Below are positions 1 to 5,326 of a DNA stretch of 5,326 bases, one piece after another. The stretch is from Acidobacteriota bacterium (lineage in GTDB: Bacteria; Acidobacteriota; Vicinamibacteria; Vicinamibacterales; CAVVIG01): contig QHWF01000559.1 of the NCBI GenBank assembly GCA_003222455.1, forward strand, positions 1-5,326, written 5' to 3'. The notes beneath the pieces are model-generated. The model made no database searches and was not told the origin of the DNA. It saw only the letters and a list, made by a program, of their open reading frames with translations. The position numbers and the translations under genes are program-made. Each line of letters begins with the position of its first letter. The first letter of the stretch is position 1.

Positions 1-396
1 CAGGAGCACACCGGATCCGGCAACGGCGTCGCGCAACGCCGCGCGGCGTTCCTCGAGCGGCGCATGCATCAGATTGTGTCCGTTCAGGTGCAGAAGGTCG
101 AAGGCGTAATACACGAGCGAAAAGCCACTCGTCGCCGCGTGATGCAGCGCCTGGAACGACGGTCTGCCCGCCGGATCGAGGGCGACGATTTCGCCGTCAA
201 TCAGCGCCGTCTTCGGCGCCAGGTGCGCTGCCGCGTCTGCGACGGTGGGAAACTGCCGGGTGATCCTCTTGAGATTTCGCGAGACCAATGAGACCGTCGC
301 GCCGTTCTTGACCACTTGCGCGCGGTAGCCGTCCCACTTCACTTCGTAGGTCCAGTCGGGACCCGACGGCAGCACGGCAGCCGACACGGCCATCAT
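1..396 (-). CDS. ATP-dependent DNA ligase (LigD ligase-domain type), N-terminal part
   Basis: Only the first 132 codons are inside the window; the gene continues past base 1. The enzyme seals DNA nicks through a lysyl-AMP intermediate, and this type usually works with Ku in non-homologous end joining. Visible motifs: the nucleotidyl-transferase signature EVKWDGYRA at residues 18-26, with K20 as the expected adenylated lysine; SRN at 39-41 (motif Ia region); DGEIVALD at 67-74 (motif III); FDLLHLNG at 99-106 (motif IIIa). There is no polymerase or phosphoesterase domain before the ligase domain, so this is a stand-alone ligase or one piece of a split LigD. An in-frame stop (439-441) lies just upstream, so nothing is missing on that side in this frame. 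I chose the ATG at 396. TTG at 420 is a real alternative, because it would add the family-like residues IRPVQP before PMMA. No clear ribosome site supports either start. Family certain; subtype and start uncertain. Confidence 0.88.
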   Translation of the reverse strand, partial: MMAVSAAVLPSGPDWTYEVKWDGYRAQVVKNGATVSLVSRNLKRITRQFPTVADAAAHLAPKTALIDGEIVALDPAGRPSFQALHHAATSGFSLVYYAFDLLHLNGHNLMHAPLEERRAALRDAVAGSGVLL

Positions 397-417
397 CGGC
401 TGAACGGGACGGATTCC

Positions 418-551
<134 letters not shown>

Positions 552-553
<2 letters not shown>

Positions 554-1523
554 ACCGCCGATTCAAGGCCGCGAGCAGCGAATCGAGCTGTTGTCGAAGC
601 TGCAGCAACTGCGTGCGGCCGACCGTGACCATTCCACCCGAGCCCGGCGAATCGGCTGTCGTTCCCGTTGTGCCGGCGGCCGGCGGCGGATTGTCGGACG
701 CGATCATCCGATCCAGTAACTGCTGCATGGTCGCAATCCGCATTCGAACGTCATCGTCGGTCGTTGGCGTCGTGGTCGAGCGCGGGGTCGTCGGCGACGA
801 TGTGCCGGTCTGGCTGCTCGATGCCGATCGGGCGGCGGCGGACGACGACGAATCCGCGGTCTTCGCGGCGGTTCCGGCAAGGGCGCGGAGAAACGCGTCT
901 GCCTCGGGAGGCGCGGAAATCTCCCGCCGGGCGAGAATCGCCGCAGGTGTGGCGCCGGCCCCGTAGACGGCTTTGTTCGAATCGTCATCGGGCCGGAGCA
1001 CGCCGCCCGAAAGGTCGATCCCCGCGAACAGTCCCTGCGCACGCGAGTACGACAGGATCTCGGCCTGCAATTGCGCGTCGGTGCCGACGCTGCCCTGCCG
1101 GCCGATTGGGCCAGCCGCAACGGATGCATCGGCGCCCAGCGTCACCTTGTTCATGAGCAGCTTCTGCACACCAGCTTCGTTCATCACGAGCAGGACGACG
1201 TCCACCTGCTCGGCACCCGCCTGAAAGCCCCAGCTCCCTTTCGCGAGTTGCATGAACATCGGCGCACCCCATGCTTCCTCAGTGCGACAGCTCATCACAC
1301 CTTTGCCGTATTCGCCACCAATGATGAACGCGGCCTTCTTGAGCTCGGGAACCACCGCGGCGCAGCGTGCGCGGGCCCAGTACTCGTCGGGAATGGTCGG
1401 ATGAAGCGCCTGCACGACGCTGGCGGCAGCGGCGAGACGCGAGGCTTCGCTCGCCGAGATGGCGCCGCTGGCGGTCGAGGTGGCAGCTAGCAGGGCCATA
1501 GCCGCAACGGCGAATTTCTTCAT
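552..1523 (-). CDS. Exported SYLF (Ysc84/DUF500) domain protein with Ser/Thr-rich C-terminal extension
   Basis: 323 aa. Residues 1-20 (MKKFAVAAMALLAATSTASG) form a signal peptide with a basic start, hydrophobic core and small residues at the cut site, so the protein should be exported. The SYLF domain covers roughly 23-215. Characteristic stretches are PELKKAAFIIGGEYGKGVMSCR (59-80), WGAPMFMQLAKGSWGFQAGA (85-104), DVVLLVMNEAGVQKLL (108-123) and the Gly/Ala-rich ADASVAAGPIGR segment (131-142). In the family this domain is linked to lipid or membrane binding; no enzyme activity is established. Residues about 220-256 are a low-complexity Ser/Thr/Ala/Pro linker, followed by two short helical, Gln/Leu-rich segments (258-275 and 302-321) that may form a coiled coil. 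The frame is open upstream to 2009, but MKKF is the start because a signal peptide and an AGAGG ribosome site sit there; the upstream part is antisense to the ParB-like gene. Family good; cellular role unknown. Confidence 0.9.
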
Positions 1524-1529
1524 GGAACA

Positions 1530-1534
1530 CCTCT
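1530..1534 (-). promoter_or_regulatory. Ribosome binding site of the SYLF gene
   Basis: AGAGG on the minus strand, six bases before the ATG at 1523. It decides the start: the same frame stays open for another 162 codons upstream, but only this ATG has both a ribosome site and a signal peptide behind it. Confidence 0.7.
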
Positions 1535-1538
1535 GCCA

Positions 1539-1544
1539 TATCAT
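1539..1544 (+). promoter_or_regulatory. Possible -10 box of the ParB-like gene (leaderless arrangement)
   Basis: TATCAT lies six bases before the ATG at 1551, fitting the TANNNT-N6-ATG layout of leaderless transcripts. A weak -35-like TTCTTC sits 17 bases upstream at 1516-1521, inside the first codons of the divergent SYLF gene. The gene has no good Shine-Dalgarno; only cagagc precedes the ATG. This is inference from spacing and one hexamer. Confidence 0.35.
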
Positions 1545-1550
1545 CAGAGC

Positions 1551-2501
1551 ATGCCACCTCGGAAGAAAGCGGTCCGCCGCAAGAAAGTCGCGCCGTCCTC
1601 GGTAGGGCTGAGTCCCAGCGAAACGAAGAATGCCGGCGGCGACGAACTGGACACGCTCGCGCGGGGCGTCGAGACCGATGGCGGCGCCGTTCTGGGTCGA
1701 TACAACGATCCGTTCGGCGGCCAGCCTCTGCTGCTGGCCGGCCTGCCGATCGATCGCGTGGAGCCGACGCCGTATCAGCGCGATCCGTCCGATGCCCATG
1801 TGAAGCGGCTGATGGTCGTGATCGAGAAGATCGGCCGTTTCCTCGACCCGATCGTGGTGGTGCGCGATGACGGGCGGTACCTGACACCAAACGGCAATCA
1901 TCGCCTGCAGGCGCTGAAGAAACTCGGCGTCAAATCGATCGTCGCGCTGCTGGTGCCCGATCCCGCGGTCGCGTTCAAGATCCTCGCCCTGAATACCGAA
2001 AAGGCGCATAACCTGCGCGAGAAGTCGCTCGAGACGATTCGCATGGCGCGCGCGCTCGCGAAGACGAGCGACGGATCGGAGGAGTCGTATGCGTTCGAGT
2101 TCGAGCAGCCGGCATTCCTCACGCTCGGCGTGGGCTACGAGCAGCGGCCTCGTCTGAGCGGCGGGGCGTATCAGTCGATCCTGCGGCGCATTGACGAGTT
2201 CCTCGGCGATCCGATCGCGAAAGCGATGAAGGAGCGCGAACGCCGCGGCAAGAAGATCTTGAAGCTGGACGATGCCGTGGGCGCGGCAGTGGAAAAGCTC
2301 AAAGCGCGAGGATTGACGAGCCCGTATCTCAAGCCGTTCGTGGTGGCGCGCGTGAACTACACGCGGTTTTCGAAGGCGACGTCGTTCGACTTCGACGAGA
2401 CGCTCGACAAGATCATCGGCAACGCGCAGAAGTTCAACGTCGATCGCGTGAAACAGGAAGACGTCGCGAAGGTCGGCGGCGCGGCGCCGGATGATGAATA
2501 G
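1551..2501 (+). CDS. ParB/sulfiredoxin-fold domain protein, not linked to parA
   Basis: 316 aa. The N-terminus (1-12) is very basic (PRKKAVRRKK). A ParB N-terminal-like domain covers about 64-140: LPIDRVEPTPYQRDPS (65-80) resembles the box I region, and DGRYLTPNGNHRLQALKKLG (107-126) matches the box II region that binds phosphate or nucleotide in ParB proteins. Here the motif is GNHRLQA, not the GERRxRA of chromosome-partitioning ParB. GNHR is closer to the GCHR of sulfiredoxin, but with Asn116 where the catalytic Cys would be, so sulfiredoxin activity is unlikely. The rest (140-316) is helical and charged; I do not recognise a helix-turn-helix or a ParB dimerisation domain. No parA and no parS-like cluster is present, so a segregation role is not supported; DNA binding or a nuclease/NTPase-type activity is possible. 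It is the only plus-strand gene, divergent from SYLF across 27 bp and convergent with the DinB-like gene across 18 bp. Fold fairly sure; function unknown. Confidence 0.82.
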   Translation: MPPRKKAVRRKKVAPSSVGLSPSETKNAGGDELDTLARGVETDGGAVLGRYNDPFGGQPLLLAGLPIDRVEPTPYQRDPSDAHVKRLMVVIEKIGRFLDPIVVVRDDGRYLTPNGNHRLQALKKLGVKSIVALLVPDPAVAFKILALNTEKAHNLREKSLETIRMARALAKTSDGSEESYAFEFEQPAFLTLGVGYEQRPRLSGGAYQSILRRIDEFLGDPIAKAMKERERRGKKILKLDDAVGAAVEKLKARGLTSPYLKPFVVARVNYTRFSKATSFDFDETLDKIIGNAQKFNVDRVKQEDVAKVGGAAPDDE

Positions 2502-2519
2502 GGGCGGCGATCTGACTCT

Positions 2520-3032
2520 TTACGCTCTGGCCGCTGATTGCTTCACTCTGTAATACGCGATCATGTCCATCGGTTTGGCCGGCGATGCGCCGATCTGTCG
2601 AAGCATGGTGGTGACCTGGCCGCGATGATAGCTCGCATGGTTGACGACATGCTGCAGCATCTGCCAGATCGGCGACGAGCCCGGCTGTCCGCTGAGCAGC
2701 TTGTACTCGATCACACGCGCGACGCCGGCCTCGTCGAGACCGTTGACGAATGCGAGCATGTCAGCCTGCTGTTCGTTCCATGCCGTGCGCAGCGCAGCCA
2801 GATCGGAGAACCGATCGGCGGGCGGGAGGGCGGTTGGCGACTCCCCGCGCCACCGCATGTACCAGGCCCATTCGGCGGCATAGGTGTGCGTGACGGTTTC
2901 CCGGATCGATTTGAAACTGCTGCCCAGATCGCGGTTGTACTGCGCCGGCGTCAACGATTCGAGCGCGTCGAGCAGCCGATCGCGCGCCCAGTAGTGATAG
3001 TCGATCATCGTCTGCAGATCTTGAAGGTTCAT
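2520..3032 (-). CDS. DinB-family metal-binding four-helix protein
   Basis: 170 aa, the usual length for the DinB/YfiT-like superfamily. The N-terminal LQTMIDYHYWARDRLLDALE (6-25) is the typical first helix of the fold. The expected metal-binding histidines are visible: H49 in ETVTHTYAAEW, and H132 and H136 in NHASYHRGQV, the family's C-terminal H-x3-HRGQ motif. H128 precedes them and is probably structural. Members are metal-dependent; characterised relatives include thiol S-transferases (bacillithiol and mycothiol types), and others were named for DNA-damage induction, but no substrate can be assigned here. No signal peptide, so cytoplasmic. The ATG at 3032 has no Shine-Dalgarno; instead an extended -10-like box lies six bases before it. 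The cyclophilin gene is upstream on the same strand, separated by the 164-bp palindrome. The stop is 18 bp from that of the convergent ParB-like gene. Family confident; role unknown. Confidence 0.9.
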   Translation of the reverse strand: MNLQDLQTMIDYHYWARDRLLDALESLTPAQYNRDLGSSFKSIRETVTHTYAAEWAWYMRWRGESPTALPPADRFSDLAALRTAWNEQQADMLAFVNGLDEAGVARVIEYKLLSGQPGSSPIWQMLQHVVNHASYHRGQVTTMLRQIGASPAKPMDMIAYYRVKQSAARA

Positions 3033-3038
3033 GGCGCA

Positions 3039-3047
3039 ATTTTAACA
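3039..3047 (-). promoter_or_regulatory. Possible extended -10 box of the DinB-like gene (leaderless arrangement)
   Basis: On the minus strand this reads TGTTAAAAT, an extended -10 (TGn plus TAAAAT), followed by exactly six bases (tgcgcc) and the ATG at 3032. No recognisable -35 hexamer lies 16-18 bases upstream, as is allowed for extended -10 promoters. The first five bases of the box (TGTTA) belong to the end of the 3043-3206 palindrome. No Shine-Dalgarno is present, so transcription starting at the ATG is plausible. Inference only. Confidence 0.4.
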
Positions 3048-3206
3048 GCCCGTGGTGAAACTCCAGCTGCATTCGGCCGGCGCTGCATCCCGTCTGGCTG
3101 CGTTGCTCCTCGTTCAAATACTCCCGGTATTCTCGCTCGTCGCGCCTTGCCAGCCGGGCGCATCGCCGCCCTCGGTGCAACGCTGGACTTTCACCACGGA
3201 CTGTTA
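3043..3206. repeat. 164-bp imperfect palindrome with 24-nt terminal inverted repeats (MITE-like)
   Basis: The arms 3043-3066 and 3183-3206 are reverse complements at 22 of 24 positions: each arm starts TAACAG, then Y, then CCGTGGTGAAA, then S, then TCCAG when read inward. The inner parts also pair with small gaps: TGCA, then CGGCG, TGC, CCG and CTGGC blocks occur in the same order on both sides. The centre, 3118-3130, is itself near-palindromic (atac-tcccg-gtat). It holds no credible gene and fills the gap between the cyclophilin stop and the DinB-like promoter. Structure is seen directly. Non-autonomous mobile element, REP/BIME-like structure and integron attC-like site are all possible; ends of the TAAC...GTTA kind recall attC, but the outer 7-mers fit the attC consensus only partly. 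Confidence 0.8.
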
Positions 3207-3794
3207 CGGCAAAACCACGGCTTTGACGATCCGGTCGAGCCGCGGAAACGCACGATCCAGGTAGGCGTTGCCGCCGTCGAACAATGGCTGCTGCCGGCCC
3301 GCCCGAATGCCGCTGCCGGAGCTCTCGCCGTATTCACTGTTGAGCGCATCGGCCATCTCCATACCCGAGACGACCCGGCCGAACGGCACGAAGCCCTGTT
3401 CGTCCTGCGTCGCCGACAGGTCGGTCAGGGCGATGTAGACCTGCGTCGTGCGCCCATGCGGGACGGCAAACGCGAAAGCCACCGTGCCGCGCACGTTCGA
3501 CTGTCGCCGCGGATCGTCAGGAATCGCCCGGTCGCGCCATGCCTTCGCCACCGTCGGATCGCCGTTGATGCCGAATTGCGCCCAGCGTCCGGCGACGACG
3601 CGAAAGAAGCGATTGCCGTCGTAGTAGCGGCTGGTGACCAGCTGGTAAAAACGATCCGCGCCATTGGGCGCCCAGTCGCGATGGACCTCGATGACGATCG
3701 CTCCTTTCGTCGTCTCCAGACGGACCTGGAACACTGATGGCGCAGCGACCTGCGCCATCATCAGCCCGAGGATCAGCGTGCACATCGCCATCAT
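3204..3794 (-). CDS. Exported cyclophilin-type peptidyl-prolyl cis-trans isomerase
   Basis: 196 aa from the chosen start. Cyclophilins catalyse cis-trans isomerisation of X-Pro bonds during folding. A hydrophobic N-terminal stretch (MMAMCTLILGLMMAQVAA) looks like a signal peptide, so action outside the cytoplasm is likely. Family core, numbered from the ATG at 3794: LETTKGAIVIEV (26-37), APNGADRFYQLV (42-53), YYDGNRFFRVV (57-67) with catalytic Arg65, AQFGINGDP (72-80) with the conserved Gln73, RGTVAFAF (102-109), TTQVYIALTDLS (116-127) with Gln118 at the usual site, and GFVPFGRVVSGMEMAD (134-149). The positions matching Phe60-Met61 of human cyclophilin A are Arg and Trp here. The frame extends to a TTG at 3803, but the ATG at 3794 gives the better signal peptide; ATGs at 3791 and 3785 are also possible. 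The TAA stop lies within the end of the 164-bp palindrome, so the C-terminus may have been reset by that element. Family confident; start moderately so. Confidence 0.9.
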   Translation of the reverse strand: MMAMCTLILGLMMAQVAAPSVFQVRLETTKGAIVIEVHRDWAPNGADRFYQLVTSRYYDGNRFFRVVAGRWAQFGINGDPTVAKAWRDRAIPDDPRRQSNVRGTVAFAFAVPHGRTTQVYIALTDLSATQDEQGFVPFGRVVSGMEMADALNSEYGESSGSGIRAGRQQPLFDGGNAYLDRAFPRLDRIVKAVVLP

Positions 3795-3810
3795 CGTCGA
3801 CAAGTGATTT

Positions 3811-3833
3811 GGTGGTGTCCTTCGGACACTACC
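3811..3833. repeat. 10-bp-stem hairpin upstream of the cyclophilin gene
   Basis: GGTGGTGTCC and GGACACTACC pair around a TTC loop; in the plus-strand RNA sense all ten pairs form, one of them a G-U wobble. In the minus-strand transcript it would lie 17 bases before the ATG at 3794 and hold the only Shine-Dalgarno-like GAAGGA in its loop and stem. It shares GGTGGYGTCC with the hairpin group at 5250-5323 (there on the minus strand), so it may be a shortened copy of that family. No T-run follows, so a terminator is unlikely. Confidence 0.6.
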
Positions 3834-3855
3834 GGGCTAAAGAACGTCCACGATG

Positions 3856-3924
3856 GAACGCAGAGGTCGCAAAGGACGCAAGGTAATACAGGATTTCTTT
3901 GCCGCCTTCGCGGCCTTTGCGTTC
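3856..3924. repeat. 9-base-phased palindromic intergenic repeat
   Basis: The left arm 3856-3883 is built from 9-mers of the form CGCARAGGN. The right arm 3897-3924 is its reverse complement at 22 of 28 positions, or 25 of 28 allowing G-U pairs in the plus-strand RNA, around a 13-base AT-rich loop. It lies between the end of rsgA (4013) and the start of the cyclophilin gene (3794). Similar purine-rich, 9-base-phased intergenic repeats are familiar from many bacterial genomes; no function is established. The rest of this gap (3925-4012) shows nothing I can name. Confidence 0.7.
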
Positions 3925-4012
3925 TTCGGCAGCCTCACTGACTCGAACGCGCTCGACCGTCCGCCGCAACGGTAACACTACCGGATAGCGTACTCGCAGA
4001 CGGCCCCCAGTT

Positions 4013-5128
4013 TCACGACCGGTCGCGATCCCGATACAGCGCCTTCTGCGCCCGCATCATCTGTTTCAGCTGGCGCTTGGCGCCGGCGGCGGCGGACTTG
4101 TCGCGTTTGCGCTGTTCGAAGGCCAGCTCGCGAAGCAACCGGCGATAGTTGTCGAGACGATCCGGATCGAGCCGTCCACTATCGACCGCGCCACACACGG
4201 CACACCCAGGATCGCCATCGTGCCCACAATCACCGAATCGGCACTGCAGGGCGAGAGCGGCGATGTCGTCGAACGTGGCTTCGACGGCAGACACGTCGCC
4301 CCAGGGCTGCAGCTCCCGCATCCCTGGCGTGTCGATCAACAGCGCGCCGCCCGGCAACTCGATGAGCTGTCGCGACGTTGTCGTGTGGCGGCCTTTGCCA
4401 TCGCCGTCCAGGTGGTTTACGCGCTGCCGCTCCGTGGCCGTCAGGCGGTTGACGAGCGCCGACTTGCCGACGCCCGACGATCCGATCAACGCAATCGTCT
4501 GCGACGGGCGCAAATACGGCGCGAGGGCGCCCAGGCCGTCGCCGCGCAGCGCGCTGACGCCGATGATGTCGACGAACGGCAGACGCGACCGAACCCGCTC
4601 GCACGCATGTTCGATTTCACCGCACAGATCCACTTTGTTCAGCAGGACCACCGGCAGCGCGCCTCCCTCCCAAACGATCGTCAAATACCGTTCGAGACGG
4701 CGAGGATTCAGATCCCGGTCGAGCGCCGTCACCACGAAGATCGTGTCGACGTTCGCCGCGATGACCTGCCGATCGACGGCGCGTCCCGCCGCCGCGCGCG
4801 CAACCGTGCTTCGCCGCTCGAGGCGGATCTCGACGATGCCGCGTTCGCTGGCGTCCCGCGGTTCGAGCGGTGCACCGCGGATTCCCACCCAGTCGCCAAC
4901 GGCCGGAAAATCTGCCGTCGACGTCGCCTCGTGACGAAGGCGGCCGCTGACCTCAACCCACCCGGTGAGCTCGCCGGCCACGCGATACGCTCCGCGCTGC
5001 TCTTCGATCACGCGCGCGAACGGCAGGTCGTTGCGGCCAAGACGCGTTCGCTGATCCTCGAAAAACGGGCTCCAGCCCAGACGTTCCAATACTTGTCGCG
5101 CCGAAGCAAAGCGAAGGCGGAAAGACAC
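4013..5128 (-). CDS. rsgA: Small ribosomal subunit biogenesis GTPase RsgA
   Basis: 371 aa. RsgA is a cytoplasmic, circularly permuted GTPase that acts late in 30S subunit maturation, where GTP hydrolysis is stimulated by the 30S particle. The order of motifs shows the permutation: an OB-fold-like N-terminal domain (about 40-115), then G4 NKVD (164-167), G5 SAL (192-194), G1/P-loop GSSGVGKS (216-223), G2 threonines in GRHTTTS (246-252) and G3 DTPG (266-269). The C-terminal zinc finger follows with C296, C301, H303, C309 and C312. The tail (about 324-371) is helical and very basic, suiting RNA binding. All key residues are present and length is normal to slightly long. The start is GTG at 5128, fixed by an AAGGAG site seven bases upstream. 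It is not coupled to a neighbour: 218 bp of repeat-bearing sequence separates it from the cyclophilin gene. Confidence 0.97.
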   Translation of the reverse strand: MSFRLRFASARQVLERLGWSPFFEDQRTRLGRNDLPFARVIEEQRGAYRVAGELTGWVEVSGRLRHEATSTADFPAVGDWVGIRGAPLEPRDASERGIVEIRLERRSTVARAAAGRAVDRQVIAANVDTIFVVTALDRDLNPRRLERYLTIVWEGGALPVVLLNKVDLCGEIEHACERVRSRLPFVDIIGVSALRGDGLGALAPYLRPSQTIALIGSSGVGKSALVNRLTATERQRVNHLDGDGKGRHTTTSRQLIELPGGALLIDTPGMRELQPWGDVSAVEATFDDIAALALQCRFGDCGHDGDPGCAVCGAVDSGRLDPDRLDNYRRLLRELAFEQRKRDKSAAAGAKRQLKQMMRAQKALYRDRDRS

Positions 5129-5135
5129 GTCGGAT

Positions 5136-5141
5136 CTCCTT
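5136..5141 (-). promoter_or_regulatory. Strong Shine-Dalgarno of rsgA
   Basis: AAGGAG on the minus strand, seven bases before the GTG at 5128. It settles the non-ATG start of rsgA. An AT-rich stretch (cattttttcg) lies just upstream. I see no convincing -35/-10 pair between here and 5249. Confidence 0.85.
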
Positions 5142-5249
5142 CGAAAAAATGTGAGGATTCAAGGAAAACAGGAGGTCCGACCGAGGCGACTGGAAGGTCC
5201 GAGCTGGCAGCCCTGAATGGCGTGCGTAAGAATCAGTCACGCGTAGAGC

Positions 5250-5323
5250 CCGGCTTCAGCCGGATTGAGACATCCGCCTGAAGGCGGACGCCACCGTGAT
5301 TGTTTCACACGCCCTGAAGGGCG
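5250..5323. repeat. Cluster of three small hairpins with TTCA/TGAA loops
   Basis: Three perfect short palindromes follow one another: CCGGC-TTCA-GCCGG (5250-5263), TCCGCC-TGAA-GGCGGA (5273-5288) and CGCCC-TGAA-GGGCG (5310-5323). Stems differ in sequence, but the four-base loop is always TTCA or its complement TGAA, so the structure is conserved more than the bases. The cluster lies about 120 bp upstream of rsgA and reaches the window edge, so more units may follow. No gene is apparent in 5129-5326. Dispersed REP-like repeat is the likeliest reading; function unknown. Confidence 0.7.
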
Positions 5324-5326
5324 ATT

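Noticed and set aside
1524..2009. Open minus-strand frame continuing upstream of the SYLF gene (162 extra codons)
   Set aside because: It is antisense to the ParB-like gene, has no recognisable domain, and the signal peptide with its AGAGG site places the true start at 1523.
1551..2501. Chromosome or plasmid partition locus
   Set aside because: No parA, no parS-like repeats, and the box II motif departs from partition ParB.
3043..3206. Call of the palindrome as a true integron attC site
   Set aside because: The outer 7-mers only partly fit RYYYAAC and GTTRRRY, and no integrase or cassette array is visible; kept only as a hypothesis.
2538..3737. 399-codon plus-strand open frame
   Set aside because: It runs antisense across the DinB-like and cyclophilin genes and the palindrome, and its Arg/Pro/Ala-rich product has no family features; typical shadow in GC-rich DNA.
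4220..5281. 353-codon plus-strand open frame opposite rsgA
   Set aside because: The minus strand carries an RsgA with all motifs intact; the opposite frame is a codon-bias shadow.

Overview
The window is a GC-rich piece of bacterial chromosome with six protein genes, five on the minus strand and one on the plus strand. The organism cannot be named from sequence alone. The gene mix (an NHEJ-type ATP-dependent DNA ligase, a SYLF protein, a DinB-family protein, a lone ParB-domain protein, a secreted cyclophilin, RsgA) and the several kinds of degenerate palindromic intergenic repeats would suit a soil bacterium of the Acidobacteriota (Vicinamibacteria-like). That assignment is inference and weak.

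Layout. 1-396 (minus): start of an ATP-dependent DNA ligase that runs off the window edge. 397-551: a degenerate, 7-base-phased tandem repeat with inverted arms. 552-1523 (minus): an exported SYLF/Ysc84 protein with a Ser/Thr-rich tail. 1524-1550: a 27-bp divergent gap. 1551-2501 (plus): a ParB/sulfiredoxin-fold protein. 2520-3032 (minus): a DinB-family protein. 3043-3206: a 164-bp imperfect palindrome with 24-nt terminal inverted repeats. 3204-3794 (minus): an exported cyclophilin-type prolyl isomerase. 3795-4012: two further palindromes. 4013-5128 (minus): the ribosome-assembly GTPase RsgA, with a GTG start and a strong Shine-Dalgarno. 5129-5326: leader sequence followed by three small hairpins in a row.

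The genes do not form an obvious pathway. The minus-strand genes are separated by repeat-bearing gaps rather than tightly coupled, so they look like mostly single-gene units. RsgA acts in 30S maturation, the ligase in DNA end repair, and the cyclophilin probably in folding outside the cytoplasm. The SYLF, DinB-like and ParB-like proteins have recognisable folds but no specific role that can be read here.

I found no multi-gene defence, biosynthetic or mobile system. The most interesting material is intergenic: every gap longer than 100 bp carries a palindromic repeat, in at least three unrelated designs. One element appears to supply the stop codon of one neighbour and part of the promoter of the other. 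Two genes without a Shine-Dalgarno share a -10-like box exactly six bases before the ATG, the arrangement expected for leaderless mRNAs.
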